Of a stretch of DNA of 64,000 nt, positions 24,573-34,046 are shown piece after piece. The first letter of the stretch is position 1, and the number at the start of each line of letters is the position of its first letter. This DNA is from ECT2AJA-044 sp965262845. GTDB lineage: Bacteria; Bacteroidota; Bacteroidia; Flavobacteriales; ECT2AJA-044. Position numbers and translations under genes: made by a program. The DNA lies in assembly GCA_965262845.1 (NCBI GenBank), contig CBDHFX010000001.1, positions 434,001 to 498,000 on the forward strand, read 5' to 3'. A model generated the notes under the pieces. The model searched no databases. It saw only the letters and a program-made list of their open reading frames with translations, and was not told where the DNA came from.

Positions 24573-26929
24573 TAGAACGTGAAATTATAGGTGACAAATG
24601 GAATGATGGTTCCGAATATGGAGAGGCGAACGGCTTCGGTTTGGGTCGGATTGCCTTCCTTTTGCCGGAAGAAAATACTGTAGGCATTTCGTCGGGCATA
24701 GGCGTTGTAAAGCCCAAAAGACCAGGAGCTCTGCCAACCTTTACTCTTGTCCGGGTTCGGAGTGAAACGGGCACTGAGATCAAGTCGGTGATACAGCGGA
24801 ATGCGTGCCCCGTTTCGGTTATTGTACACCGGAATAGCAATGCCGTCCTGTACGGATCTGCCATCGGGATAGGTTATGGGTCGGCCCGTTTGCAAAGCAA
24901 AGGTGGCACTGACCTCCCAGCGATCACTGATGGAGTAGCTTGTTACGATGGAGACATCGTGGGTCTTGTCCCAATTGTTAGGATACCAGTTCCCGTTGTT
25001 GATGGTCTCTTCGGGAAGCGGGCCACTGACCTGGATCTCACTTCTGGATAAGGTGTAGCTGACCCATCCCGTAAGTCGTCCTGTCTGCTTTCGCACGAAG
25101 AACTCCATCCCATAGGCCCGTCCATCGCCCGACAGCAACTCGGTTTCGAGCACGGGGTTCAGTATCAGCACGGCCCCGTTCTTGTAATCAAGCAGGTTGC
25201 GCATGGACTTGTAGTACACTTCCACCGAAGCTTCATAGTCGTTGTTTCCGAAATTATAGAAATACCCCAGAACAAGCAGATCCGCAGTGGCCGGATCCAC
25301 ATAGGGGCCGGCAGGAGTCCAGATATCAACCGGAGTGGCGGCAGTCGTGTTCGACACCAGATGAATGTACTGACGCGTGCGGTTGTATGATGCCTTAACA
25401 GACGCTTTGTCGTTGATGAGGTAATTCAGGGAAAAACGCGGTTCCCACCCGTCAAAGGAGATGATCTTTTCACCTTTTGCATAGGAAACGGTATCGATGA
25501 TGTTTTTTAACTCGCGTGATCGTCCTTTGGCATAGATGCGGATATCTTCCGGACCCTGACGAAAAAAAGTGGAGTACCGAAGCCCATATTGGAACTTCCA
25601 GCGCGCATTCAAATGGAGCTCGTGGGAGACAAAGGCAGCCGGCTCAATAGCGTATTGGTTGGGAATAATAAACTCATTGAAAAAGTTTCCATCGCTTACC
25701 GGAGTGATAACTCCGGGCTCAAATTTATAGGTGAGATAGCTTGCTCCGAAGACCAGGGTGTTTTCGGGATTGATGTAGTGGTTAAACTCTGCCTTTCCCT
25801 TGTAGTTCAGAATACGCGACTTCCAATGAAAGGCCTGAGCCCCTTCCGGGATCCCCAGGTTGTAGCGGTAGTCAGACATCAGCACGGTAAAGTTGGCAAA
25901 AAGCTTTTCGCTGAAGAGGTGATTCCATCGCAGGCTGAACGTTTGGTTTCCCCAGGAGAAGCGGAAAAGATCGCCGAATCGGAAAACATCGCGACCAAAA
26001 TAGGACGAGGCGAAGAGGCGATCCTTTTCGCCCAGTCGGTAATTGACCTTGGCATTGAGATCATAAAAATAGGCCGTGTTGCTGCGGACGTCCTCATCCG
26101 GTGAAAGAGCAAGGAACAGATCGGCATAGGACCGGCGACCGGCAATCATGAAACTCGAAATATCTTTTTGGATCGGCCCCTGAAGGGTCAGTCGGGAACT
26201 CAGGATCCCCAGCCCGCCCGTGCCTGCAAACCGCTTTGAATTTCCTTCCCTCTGGCGCGCGTCAAGCACGGAGCTGAGTCGCCCCCCGTATTCAGCCGGG
26301 ATGCCCCCTTTATAAAGTTTGGCATCCTTCACAGCGTCGGAGTTGAAGATCGAGAAAGCTCCTAACAGGTGGCTTGAGTTATACACCGGCGCTTCGTCAA
26401 GCAGGATGAGGTTTTGATCAATGTTTCCTCCCCGAATGTTGAACCCCATGGCTCCTTCTCCGACCGTAGACACCCCCGGCATCAGCTTCAGGGCATTGAT
26501 GATATCGACCTCTCCAAGCAGGGCGGGGATCTTCTTCACGTCCTTGATGCTGATATTGATGACCGACATTTCCACGGACTGCACATTCTCGGCCGCCCCC
26601 TTGTCGGTCAGTACGACTTCCTGCAATTCCAGGCTTCCGGGTTCCAGTTCCGCGTTGAACCGCACATCCGACCGCAGGTCGATCGTTTCCTCCTTTGAAA
26701 CATAGCCCAGGAAAAGGAACAGGGTCCGGTAAGTGCCCGGCGGCACGGAAATACTGTAAAAACCGTAGCTGTTGGTCACGGTGCCCTTCTGAAGATCAGG
26801 GAAATAGACACTGGCCCCGATCATTTCCTCCCCGTCCCCGGCGTCCCGGATGTAGCCACTGAGGGTGTAGGTTTGAGCCTTTGTTCCGAGCAGAAAAAAA
26901 AGGAGTGTAAGTGTGAGAAAGGACTTCAT
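24572..26929 (-). CDS. TonB-dependent receptor with carboxypeptidase-like domain
   Basis: 785 residues. The signal peptide MKSFLTLTLLFFLLGTKA precedes a CarboxypepD_reg-like domain (TLSGYIRDAGDGEEMIGASV). The plug domain has MPGVSTVGEGAMGFNIRGGN and LLDEAPVYNSSHLLG, and a 22-strand barrel ends in an aromatic NFTF. This class imports an unknown ligand with TonB energy. It lacks the SusC signature, and the partner is the DUF4249 lipoprotein rather than a SusD. The ATG at 26929 is chosen for its signal peptide. Confidence 0.92.
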   Translation of the reverse strand: MKSFLTLTLLFFLLGTKAQTYTLSGYIRDAGDGEEMIGASVYFPDLQKGTVTNSYGFYSISVPPGTYRTLFLFLGYVSKEETIDLRSDVRFNAELEPGSLELQEVVLTDKGAAENVQSVEMSVINISIKDVKKIPALLGEVDIINALKLMPGVSTVGEGAMGFNIRGGNIDQNLILLDEAPVYNSSHLLGAFSIFNSDAVKDAKLYKGGIPAEYGGRLSSVLDARQREGNSKRFAGTGGLGILSSRLTLQGPIQKDISSFMIAGRRSYADLFLALSPDEDVRSNTAYFYDLNAKVNYRLGEKDRLFASSYFGRDVFRFGDLFRFSWGNQTFSLRWNHLFSEKLFANFTVLMSDYRYNLGIPEGAQAFHWKSRILNYKGKAEFNHYINPENTLVFGASYLTYKFEPGVITPVSDGNFFNEFIIPNQYAIEPAAFVSHELHLNARWKFQYGLRYSTFFRQGPEDIRIYAKGRSRELKNIIDTVSYAKGEKIISFDGWEPRFSLNYLINDKASVKASYNRTRQYIHLVSNTTAATPVDIWTPAGPYVDPATADLLVLGYFYNFGNNDYEASVEVYYKSMRNLLDYKNGAVLILNPVLETELLSGDGRAYGMEFFVRKQTGRLTGWVSYTLSRSEIQVSGPLPEETINNGNWYPNNWDKTHDVSIVTSYSISDRWEVSATFALQTGRPITYPDGRSVQDGIAIPVYNNRNGARIPLYHRLDLSARFTPNPDKSKGWQSSWSFGLYNAYARRNAYSIFFRQKEGNPTQTEAVRLSIFGTIIPFVTYNFTF

Positions 26930-26954
26930 TATTTGAGGTTTGACCAGGGAGCGG

Positions 26955-26962
26955 CAAAAATA
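26955..26962 (-). promoter_or_regulatory. Promoter -7 box TATTTTTG for the TonB receptor operon
   Basis: TATTTTTG on the minus strand, 25 bp before the receptor ATG. It supports the downstream start choice. Confidence 0.45.
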
Positions 26963-27074
26963 GAGCAAAGAATGAAAACAATGATGCACCGCTCAATACC
27001 TTTTGTGCAGCAGTGGCAAAGGGGCGGAGATCCGAAGGCGCTGCTGCGCAACACCAACATTAAATGGAAACCCG

Positions 27075-27108
27075 TAGTTTTGGGCGTTCCTAATCAGGAA
27101 GCCTTCAG
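27075..27108 (+). promoter_or_regulatory. TAGTTTTG box and GGGCGTTCCT hairpin before the RND operon
   Basis: TAGTTTTGGGCGTTCCTAA (27075-27093) is identical to 6695-6713. GGCGTTCCT-AATC-AGGAAGCC can fold with one bulged base. The efflux operon starts 34 bp after the second identical block. Confidence 0.45.
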
Positions 27109-27126
27109 CACTAATTATCAAACACG

Positions 27127-28239
27127 ATGAACAGAGGGCGATTAAGTATCATTGCGGCCGTATTGGTGATCGTAGGGGCCTTTGTCTTACGGAATTACCT
27201 GGCCGCGCAGAAGCAAACACCACAGCGAAAAACAAAGACCTACATAGTGGGTGTAGTGCCCGATACCGTTGAATCCGGGCCAGTGTCAGTGACCATTCCG
27301 GTGACCGGAAAACTGAAGGCGCGTAACCGGATCGAACTGTTTGTGGAAGTGAGCGGACGATTGCTGCCAGAGTCCGAACGCTTCCGGGAAGGAAATACCT
27401 TCCCGGCCGGAGCCATACTGATCGCCGTGGATGACACCGAAGCCAAAGCGAATCTGGTCGCGCAGAAAAGCAGTTTCCTGAACACGCTGAGTGGCATGAT
27501 GGCCGACATGCGAATTGATTTTTCGGAACAGTTCGACAAGTGGAACCACTATCTGATGAGGTTTGCGGTGGACGAACCGATTCGCCCACTGCCGAAAGAG
27601 GTTACCGAAAAGGAAAAACAGTTTATCATAGCCCGTGGCATCTATACGGGCTATTACAACATTAAAGCTGCAGAGGCACGGCTCGGTAAATACACATTGC
27701 ACGCCCCCTTCCAGGGGGTGGTGACCGAAGCGAACATCGAACCGGGGACCCTGGTACGGCAAGGACAGAAATTGGGCGAGTTCATCAGTGATGCCGTATT
27801 CGAACTCGAAGTGTCCCTTAAGGCGGCTGACCTGCAGTTTGTCAAAACCGGCGATCCGGTGGTCCTGAGTTCCAACGATATCCCTGGCTCCTGGACCGGT
27901 CGCGTTTCCCGCATCAACAATAGAATTGATCCGCAAACACAAAGCGTGAACATCTTCATTGAGGCCAGGGGTAAAAACCTGCGTGAAGGTATGTTCCTCA
28001 ATGCCGACATTCAAATTAACGAAATTGACAGCGCCTTTACCGTCAACCGCAAAATGTTGAACAACCAGGGCGAATTATGTGTCATTCGCGATTCAGTGCT
28101 CTCCTTCGAACAGGTTGAGGTGATCCGGTTTATGGGATCTGCCGCCGTGCTGCGGGGACTTCCCAACGGAACCATGATCCCCTCCGAACCGGTACCGGGC
28201 GCTTTTCCGGGAATGCAAATCCAGGTAGCCATCCCCTGA
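27127..28239 (+). CDS. RND efflux periplasmic adaptor (membrane fusion protein)
   Basis: 370 residues. The N-terminal anchor (about 7-23) is followed by the split lipoyl/barrel-sandwich hybrid domain, with GKLKARNRIELFVEVSGRLL and YTLHAPFQGVVTEANIEPG, and then the beta-barrel and membrane-proximal domains (VVLSSNDIPGSWTGRVSRI). It links the inner-membrane pump to the TolC-like channel. First gene of a three-gene operon, with one base between its stop and the pump ATG. Confidence 0.92.
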   Translation: MNRGRLSIIAAVLVIVGAFVLRNYLAAQKQTPQRKTKTYIVGVVPDTVESGPVSVTIPVTGKLKARNRIELFVEVSGRLLPESERFREGNTFPAGAILIAVDDTEAKANLVAQKSSFLNTLSGMMADMRIDFSEQFDKWNHYLMRFAVDEPIRPLPKEVTEKEKQFIIARGIYTGYYNIKAAEARLGKYTLHAPFQGVVTEANIEPGTLVRQGQKLGEFISDAVFELEVSLKAADLQFVKTGDPVVLSSNDIPGSWTGRVSRINNRIDPQTQSVNIFIEARGKNLREGMFLNADIQINEIDSAFTVNRKMLNNQGELCVIRDSVLSFEQVEVIRFMGSAAVLRGLPNGTMIPSEPVPGAFPGMQIQVAIP

Positions 28240-28240
28240 C

Positions 28241-31200
28241 ATGCGCGGTATCGTCTCCTATGTTATCAAGTATCCGGTGGTCGCCCATATCATCATGGCC
28301 ATCTTTTTCATATTTGGTTTCTTCGCCTACAAGGAGCTCAACGCCACCTTCTTCCCGGTGACGGAAAGCCGCATAATCCTCATTCAGGTCGTGTATCCGG
28401 GTGCCAGTCCGGAAGAAATAGAGGAAGGGGTGGTGGTAAAGATTGAAGACAACCTGAAAGGTCTTGAAGGGGTGGAGCTCGTTACTTCCGTATCCCGCGA
28501 AAATGCCGCGACCATCACCGTAGAGGTGCTGAAGGAATACGATGCCAACCTGGTGATTGACGACGTGCAAAATGCAGTGGACCAAAATACATCCTACCCT
28601 GAGGGTATGGAGTCCATTACGGTCTACGTTCAGGAGTTCAGTAATTTCACCATCAGCTTCGGCCTGAGTGGCGAAAAGGTAGACCTCCGCACGCTAAAAA
28701 AGCGTGCCCGCCAGGTTGAAGAAGATCTGCGCGATATGGAAGGCATCTCACAAATTACCGTTGCCGGCTACCCCGAAGAAGAGATCGGGATCGCCGTTGA
28801 CGAAAGCAGCCTGCGGGCATATAACCTGACCTTTGACCAGGTGGCCCGGGCAGTTGGCGGAAGCAACTTACGCCTTACAGGCGGAACCATCAAGGGGGAG
28901 GATGAAGAGCTGTTGATACGGGTCAGGGAGAAGGTTTACAATGCCGAGGAGATGGAGGATATGGTGGTGAAAACAACCGGATCCGGCGCCATCATCCGAT
29001 TGCGCGACGTGGCCACCATCACTGACCGCTGGGCCGACAATCCGAACCGAACCCTTATCAATGGTAATCCCGGGGTCGAGATCACCGTATCCAACACTAA
29101 CTTTGAGGACATTCTTGCCACCGCCGACAAGGTCAACGAATATCTCGATCAGTTCAATCGCGATAACAATGTTGTCCGGGCCACCATTATCCGGGATCAG
29201 GCGGTGACCCTGAACGAGCGCCGAAACCTGTTGGCGGAAAACGGGCTTATCGGTATTCTGCTTGTCCTTATCCTGCTGAGCCTCTTTCTGCATCCCAGCC
29301 TGGCCTTCTGGGTGGCGGCCTCCCTGCCCGTGAGCTTTTTCGGCATGTTCATTCTGGCCAACTACTTCGGTGTCACCATTAACGTCATCTCCCTATTTGG
29401 CATGATCGTCGTGATCGGCATCCTGGTTGATGACGGGATCGTAGTGGGCGAAAACATTTACTATCATTACGAAAAGGGCAAGAACCCCATCCGCGCCGCC
29501 ATTGATGGGATCATGGAAGTCCTGCCAGCCGTTACCAGCGCCATCCTCACCACGATCATTGCCTTCAGCTCCTTTTTCTTCCTGGATGGCCTTTCCGGGG
29601 AATTCTTCTCCGAGATGTCCATCGTTGTGATCGCAACCCTGGCGATTTCCCTCGTTGAGGTAATCATTATCCTGCCCTCGCACATTGCCCACAGCAGGGC
29701 CCTCAACAGCCCCGGGAAAAAGAAATTTTTTATGGAACAGCTGGGCGACCGCGTTATTCACTTCCTCCGCGATCGCCTGTACAAACCCGTGCTCCGGTTT
29801 GCCCTTGAATACAAGCTGCTTACGGTTGCCATCATGGTCGGACTCTTCATCGCGACCCTCGGGGCCTTCGCAGGTGGCATTATCCGCGCGACGTATTTCC
29901 CCAACATTGAGCGCGAAAACGTTGAAGTACAGCTCAAAATGCCCTCCGGCACGTCCGAACGCATCACCATGGGCTGGCTCAGTTACATCGAATCGAAAGT
30001 ATGGGAGGTCAGTAATGAAATGCGCCTGCGGCGCGAAGATTCCCTGGGCCCCGTCAGATCCATCGTAAAAAAAGTGGGGCCCACGATTGATCAGGGCTCC
30101 CTCGACATCATCCTCATCAGTTCCGAGATACGGGAATTATCAAGTTTCGAGCTCACCAACATCTTCCGCGAAGCGGTCGGACCCATTTACACTTCGGAGA
30201 ACCTGACTTTTGGTACCGTCTCTCCTTTCGGAAAACCTGTTTCGGTCTCGCTCCTGGGTAATGATCTGAACGAGCTCCAAAACGCCAGGGAAGAACTGAA
30301 AGCGGAATTGTCTGGCCTCACGGAAGTACGCGATATCATCGATACAGATCAGCAGGGGTTCAGGGAGGTCAACCTGCGACTAAAGGAAAAGGCCCACCTG
30401 CTTGGGCTCAGCCTGCAGGAAGTGACCCGACAGGTACGCCAGGGATTCTATGGGCAGGAAGTACAAAGGCTCCAGCGCGGATTCGATGAGGTCAGGGTTT
30501 GGGTGCGCTACAGTGAAGATTATCGCAGCTCACTGGACCGAATGGAGGACATGCGTATCAGGACCGCTGACGGGGCCTCATATCCATTGAGCGAGATCGT
30601 TGAGTACGATATCGGCCGGGGAACCATCGAGATCAACCACTTCAATGCACAGCGCGAGATCCGGGTCGAGGCTGATCTGGCCGGAGCCGACGTATCTGCT
30701 ACGGAGATCAACACAACCATCCGCGAAGAAATACTCCCGGAGATCCTGCAAAAATATCCGTCCGTGAGGACGAGCTTCGAAGGCCAAAATCGCGAGGCCT
30801 TAAAAACACAAAGGTCCGCTGCCCGGGTCATGCCGGTGGTCTTCATCCTCATCCTGGCCGTGGTGACCTTCACCTTCCGCAGCCTTGGGCAAACGATCGC
30901 TATTTTTATCCTGGTCCCCTTCAGTTTCATCGGGGTAAGCTGGGGCCACTTTATTCACGGCATGCCGCTGTCGATCTTTTCCTACCTTGGTATCGTTGCC
31001 CTCATCGGCATCATTGTTAATGACTCGCTTGTACTCGTAAGTAAAATGAACATCTTTCTCAGGGAAGGACGACCTTTCAGGGAAGCCGTTTTCGAAGCGG
31101 GAGTGGCTCGGTTCCGGGCCATTTTTCTGACTTCGGTCACAACCATTGCAGGACTCGCGCCGCTTATGCTCGAGAAGAGCTTTCAGGCACAGTTCCTGAT

Positions 31201-31429
31201 CCCGATGGCCGTGGCCATATCGTACGGGATTGCTATCGCTACGGTCATTACCCTCATCATGCTCCCGGTGATGCTGGTCGTGAAGAACGAGATCAACCGG
31301 CGCTTCCACTGGGCCTGGCATTGGTTTCCGGGCCGGCGTTTACCGAATGCGGAACTTGTGGAACCCGCGGTCTGGGAAAGCTATTGGGAGCAATTGCAGA
31401 ACGAAAAACAGAAGAGCGATGAAGAATAG
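28241..31429 (+). CDS. RND efflux transporter, inner-membrane pump
   Basis: 1062 residues in the AcrB/MexF-like superfamily. Twelve membrane helices flank two large periplasmic loops. The proton-relay helix reads GILVDDGIVVGENI, with the Asp pair of TM4. LFLHPSLAFWVAASLPVSFF and the C-terminal IGIIVNDSLVLVSKMN repeat are typical. The substrate is unknown. The N-terminal FFPVTESRIILIQVVYPGAS places it in the heavy-metal/multidrug-like subgroup common in Bacteroidota. The TolC gene start lies inside the last codons. Confidence 0.93.
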   Translation: MRGIVSYVIKYPVVAHIIMAIFFIFGFFAYKELNATFFPVTESRIILIQVVYPGASPEEIEEGVVVKIEDNLKGLEGVELVTSVSRENAATITVEVLKEYDANLVIDDVQNAVDQNTSYPEGMESITVYVQEFSNFTISFGLSGEKVDLRTLKKRARQVEEDLRDMEGISQITVAGYPEEEIGIAVDESSLRAYNLTFDQVARAVGGSNLRLTGGTIKGEDEELLIRVREKVYNAEEMEDMVVKTTGSGAIIRLRDVATITDRWADNPNRTLINGNPGVEITVSNTNFEDILATADKVNEYLDQFNRDNNVVRATIIRDQAVTLNERRNLLAENGLIGILLVLILLSLFLHPSLAFWVAASLPVSFFGMFILANYFGVTINVISLFGMIVVIGILVDDGIVVGENIYYHYEKGKNPIRAAIDGIMEVLPAVTSAILTTIIAFSSFFFLDGLSGEFFSEMSIVVIATLAISLVEVIIILPSHIAHSRALNSPGKKKFFMEQLGDRVIHFLRDRLYKPVLRFALEYKLLTVAIMVGLFIATLGAFAGGIIRATYFPNIERENVEVQLKMPSGTSERITMGWLSYIESKVWEVSNEMRLRREDSLGPVRSIVKKVGPTIDQGSLDIILISSEIRELSSFELTNIFREAVGPIYTSENLTFGTVSPFGKPVSVSLLGNDLNELQNAREELKAELSGLTEVRDIIDTDQQGFREVNLRLKEKAHLLGLSLQEVTRQVRQGFYGQEVQRLQRGFDEVRVWVRYSEDYRSSLDRMEDMRIRTADGASYPLSEIVEYDIGRGTIEINHFNAQREIRVEADLAGADVSATEINTTIREEILPEILQKYPSVRTSFEGQNREALKTQRSAARVMPVVFILILAVVTFTFRSLGQTIAIFILVPFSFIGVSWGHFIHGMPLSIFSYLGIVALIGIIVNDSLVLVSKMNIFLREGRPFREAVFEAGVARFRAIFLTSVTTIAGLAPLMLEKSFQAQFLIPMAVAISYGIAIATVITLIMLPVMLVVKNEINRRFHWAWHWFPGRRLPNAELVEPAVWESYWEQLQNEKQKSDEE

Positions 31430-32720
31430 ACTGGCCGTTTTTCTTGGGGTGCTCCTGTTTTCTGCCCACGGGCAGGATCTGCTCAGCCTGGATCAGGTCG
31501 TGCAGATCTGCCTTGAGCGTAACTACGACGTGGTGGTTGCGCGCAATACAGCGAAGATCGCTGAATATGCGGCCGTACCCGGAAATGCGGGCCTCACACC
31601 CACGGTCACCCTTAACGGCAACAGCAATTACAGCATCAGCTACGTTGACCTTGAATTCGCCGGAGATATTCCGCCCAGCGTCATTGATAGGGCCAGGTCG
31701 CAGGGCATTGAGGGAAATATCAGCATGAACTATGCGCTCTTTGATGGACTGGGAACGATCTATTCGTTCAGGCAGCTTAAGAACCAGGCAACGATCGCCG
31801 ACCTGGAGGCGCGCTATGCCATCGAGAACACCCTGCTTCAGACGGTAGTCACCTATTACAGCGTGGCCCGCCTCAGGCAGCAGTATGATATTGCCCTGGC
31901 CAACCTCGCCATCAGTCGCGACCGCCTGCGTCGTCAGAAAGCAGGGTATGATCTCGGTTCCTCAACCAGGCTTAATGTACTGAATGCGGAGGGCGACTAT
32001 AATTCTGATTCGGTCAGTGTGCTGCAGGTGCGTCAGGCCTGGCTAAACGAACGGCGTACCCTGAATCAGTTGCTCGGATTCAGCATTGACAGGGCATATG
32101 AGGTCGATACCCTCGTGACGTATGCTCCGGCGATCGGTCTCGACAGTATACTGAACAGTGCCATGCAGAACAACGCCCTTCTGCTGGCGGCAGCCTATCG
32201 CGAACAGGAGGCCGATCTCGGGATCAAACGCATGCAGGGGCAGCGCTATCCAAGGCTTGACCTCAACGCGCAGTACAGCTATGCCAGGAATCAGAATGAA
32301 GCAGGAATTTTACTGCGGCAGGAGAACAGGGGATTTTCGGGCGGGCTCACCCTGCGGTGGGTGCTCTTTGACGGAGAGCGGATCTCGGCCCAGATACAGA
32401 ATGCCAGGCTGGCTTACGAAAGTTCACAAAAATTGCGCGACAAAACCGCCGCAGGCGTCGAACGGGACGTAAGGAACGCCTGGGGGAATTATCAAAATGA
32501 CCGCATTGTTCTCAATATTGAGCGCATCAACGTAGCCACGGGCCAGCTCCGTTTCGAACGCAGCCAGGAACAGTTCGCACGCGGGCAAATCACCGGCACG
32601 GAGTTCCGCGAAGCGCAGCGAAACCTGGCCCTGGCGCGCATCAACTTCAACAATGCCCGCTATGCACTCAAGCTGAGCGAGCTGGAGTTGACCCGTTTGT
32701 CGGGCTGGTTACTTCAATAA
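31419..32720 (+). CDS. TolC family outer-membrane efflux protein
   Basis: 433 residues. The signal peptide MKNRLAVFLGVLLFSAHG is followed by two OEP repeats of long helices and short strands (LSLDQVVQICLERNYDVVVA, and later NARYALKLSELELTRLSG). It forms the outer-membrane exit duct of the pump. The ATG overlaps the pump stop by 11 bp, confirming the operon adaptor-pump-channel. Confidence 0.92.
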   Translation: MKNRLAVFLGVLLFSAHGQDLLSLDQVVQICLERNYDVVVARNTAKIAEYAAVPGNAGLTPTVTLNGNSNYSISYVDLEFAGDIPPSVIDRARSQGIEGNISMNYALFDGLGTIYSFRQLKNQATIADLEARYAIENTLLQTVVTYYSVARLRQQYDIALANLAISRDRLRRQKAGYDLGSSTRLNVLNAEGDYNSDSVSVLQVRQAWLNERRTLNQLLGFSIDRAYEVDTLVTYAPAIGLDSILNSAMQNNALLLAAAYREQEADLGIKRMQGQRYPRLDLNAQYSYARNQNEAGILLRQENRGFSGGLTLRWVLFDGERISAQIQNARLAYESSQKLRDKTAAGVERDVRNAWGNYQNDRIVLNIERINVATGQLRFERSQEQFARGQITGTEFREAQRNLALARINFNNARYALKLSELELTRLSGWLLQ

Positions 32721-32792
32721 AAATTTCTGTCTGGTCCTGAAATAGCTTTACTTGCTCATAATTGAGGCTTTGGTGTAACCTTCTATTTTAGC

Positions 32793-32856
32793 TTAGCTTA
32801 ACTTCCTAAACTAGTCTGGAGCAGGCGTGGGCAGCAGGTTTATAGTGGCTGGAATA
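32793..32856 (+). repeat. Direct repeat, left copy
   Basis: TTAGCTTAACTTCCTAAACT...GTCTGGAGCAGGCGTGG...TATAGTGGCTGGAATA, repeated at 33109-33174. It overlaps the end of copy C of the dispersed repeat. Confidence 0.7.
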
Positions 32857-33089
32857 GCGGACAGCTTCCGGTCGTTTGCAGGTTGGTAAAACAGCTGTTT
32901 TTATTCGCTCATTTTTTCTCTTGTCGTGAAGATAAAACTACAGAGTTAACTCTGTAGCTAGCTCTGTAGTTAGCTCTGTAATTAATGATGTATAAAGAGC
33001 TATATTTCAACACTTTATTAAGATGCAATTTTATGGTACTAAGTAACATGTATGTTCCAAACAGAATGCTGACAACTTGCCAGAAGCAA
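32804..33089 (-). repeat. Dispersed palindromic repeat, copy C (inverted)
   Basis: Complement of the element at 13290-13549. It contains ACAGAGTTAACTCTGT (32940-32955) followed by two further half-palindromes (AGCTAGCTCTGTAG, TTAGCTCTGTAATTAATG). It is not next to any RHS gene. Confidence 0.7.
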
Positions 33090-33108
33090 TTGCCCCCACA
33101 GGTCGGCT

Positions 33109-33174
33109 TTAGCTTAACTTCCTAAAATAGTCTGGAGCAGGCGTGGATATAGATAGGTTATAGTGGCTGGAATA
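33109..33174 (+). repeat. Direct repeat, right copy
   Basis: Matches 32793-32856 except for a variable stretch after GGCGTGG. The unit length between copies is 316 bp. Confidence 0.7.
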
Positions 33175-33344
33175 AAAGGTAAACGCCATCAGGACCATGG
33201 ATCAGATCGAAAGCCAGGGAGCAACCAGGAGCATCAGGCACTACCCGTAGTAAGGACAAGTCGCTTTTCAGGAAGCTAAGTTAGGGCAATACAGAGGAGG
33301 AAGTACGTGACAGGGGTTGCTTTATCCGATATTGGTTGTACCTT

Positions 33345-34046
33345 TTACGTCCTTTTCAGACCCTCCTGAAAATCATCAACCGACCTGGCATCTTCGACGC
33401 GAAAATGGCCGCTGGCAGTACGTCGCAACCCGGTCAGGTGCGCTCCCGACCGAAGAGCCTGCCCAATGTCGTGAACCAAGCTCCGCACATAGGTCCCTTT
33501 GCCGCAGCGAACTCTAAAGGACACCTCCGGAAAGGCACTCCCGTCCAGCTCCAGCCCGGAGACATGAATTTGGCGGGGAGGCACATCGGGCCGCAGGCCC
33601 TTGTGAGCGAAGTCATAGGCGCGTTTTCCCTTGATATGCACAGCAGAGAACACGGGTGGACGCTGCCAGATCACGCCCAGGAACTGCTGCTTCACCCCCT
33701 CCAGCGCCTGCGGCGTGATGTGCGCTGTCGCGTATCGGTTGTCAATCGCGGTTTCAAGGTCATAACTCGGGGTCGTAGCCCCCAGCAAAAACGTTCCGGT
33801 GTATTCTTTCTCTTCGGCCTGATATTGCGCGATCTCCCTGGTTTTTTGGCCTGTGCACAGGATGAGAAGCCCCGTTGCGAGCGGATCCAGCGTTCCGGCA
33901 TGACCGACCTTGATCCTGCGGAGGCCATAGTGCCTGCAGATAGCCCGGCGGATCCTGCTGACGACCTGAAAGGAGGTCCACCCGAGAGGCTTGTCGATCA
34001 GCAGGACCTTTCCCAGCTGAAATTCGTTGAGATCATGGTCTGGCAT
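33345..34046 (-). CDS. truB: tRNA pseudouridine(55) synthase TruB
   Basis: Makes pseudouridine 55 in the T-loop of tRNAs. 233 residues: GKVLLIDKPLGWTSFQVVSR near the start, then KVGHAGTLDPLATGLLILC with the catalytic Asp, EYTGTFLLGATTPSYD, and CGKGTYVRSLVHDIG near the C-terminus. It lacks a PUA domain, as usual in Bacteroidota. The start MPDHDLNEFQLGKVL overlaps the uppP stop by one base; the open frame upstream is antisense-like. Last gene of ftsX-DUF3098-uppP-truB. Confidence 0.95.
   Translation of the reverse strand: MPDHDLNEFQLGKVLLIDKPLGWTSFQVVSRIRRAICRHYGLRRIKVGHAGTLDPLATGLLILCTGQKTREIAQYQAEEKEYTGTFLLGATTPSYDLETAIDNRYATAHITPQALEGVKQQFLGVIWQRPPVFSAVHIKGKRAYDFAHKGLRPDVPPRQIHVSGLELDGSAFPEVSFRVRCGKGTYVRSLVHDIGQALRSGAHLTGLRRTASGHFRVEDARSVDDFQEGLKRT

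Larger units (their letters stand above)
32721..33344. other. Repeat-filled intergenic gap
   Basis: 624 bp with no convincing gene. It holds the inverted copy C of the dispersed repeat and a pair of ~65-bp direct repeats. After 33180 I see nothing recognisable. Plus-strand frames reaching into 33336-34094 are antisense to truB. Confidence 0.6.
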
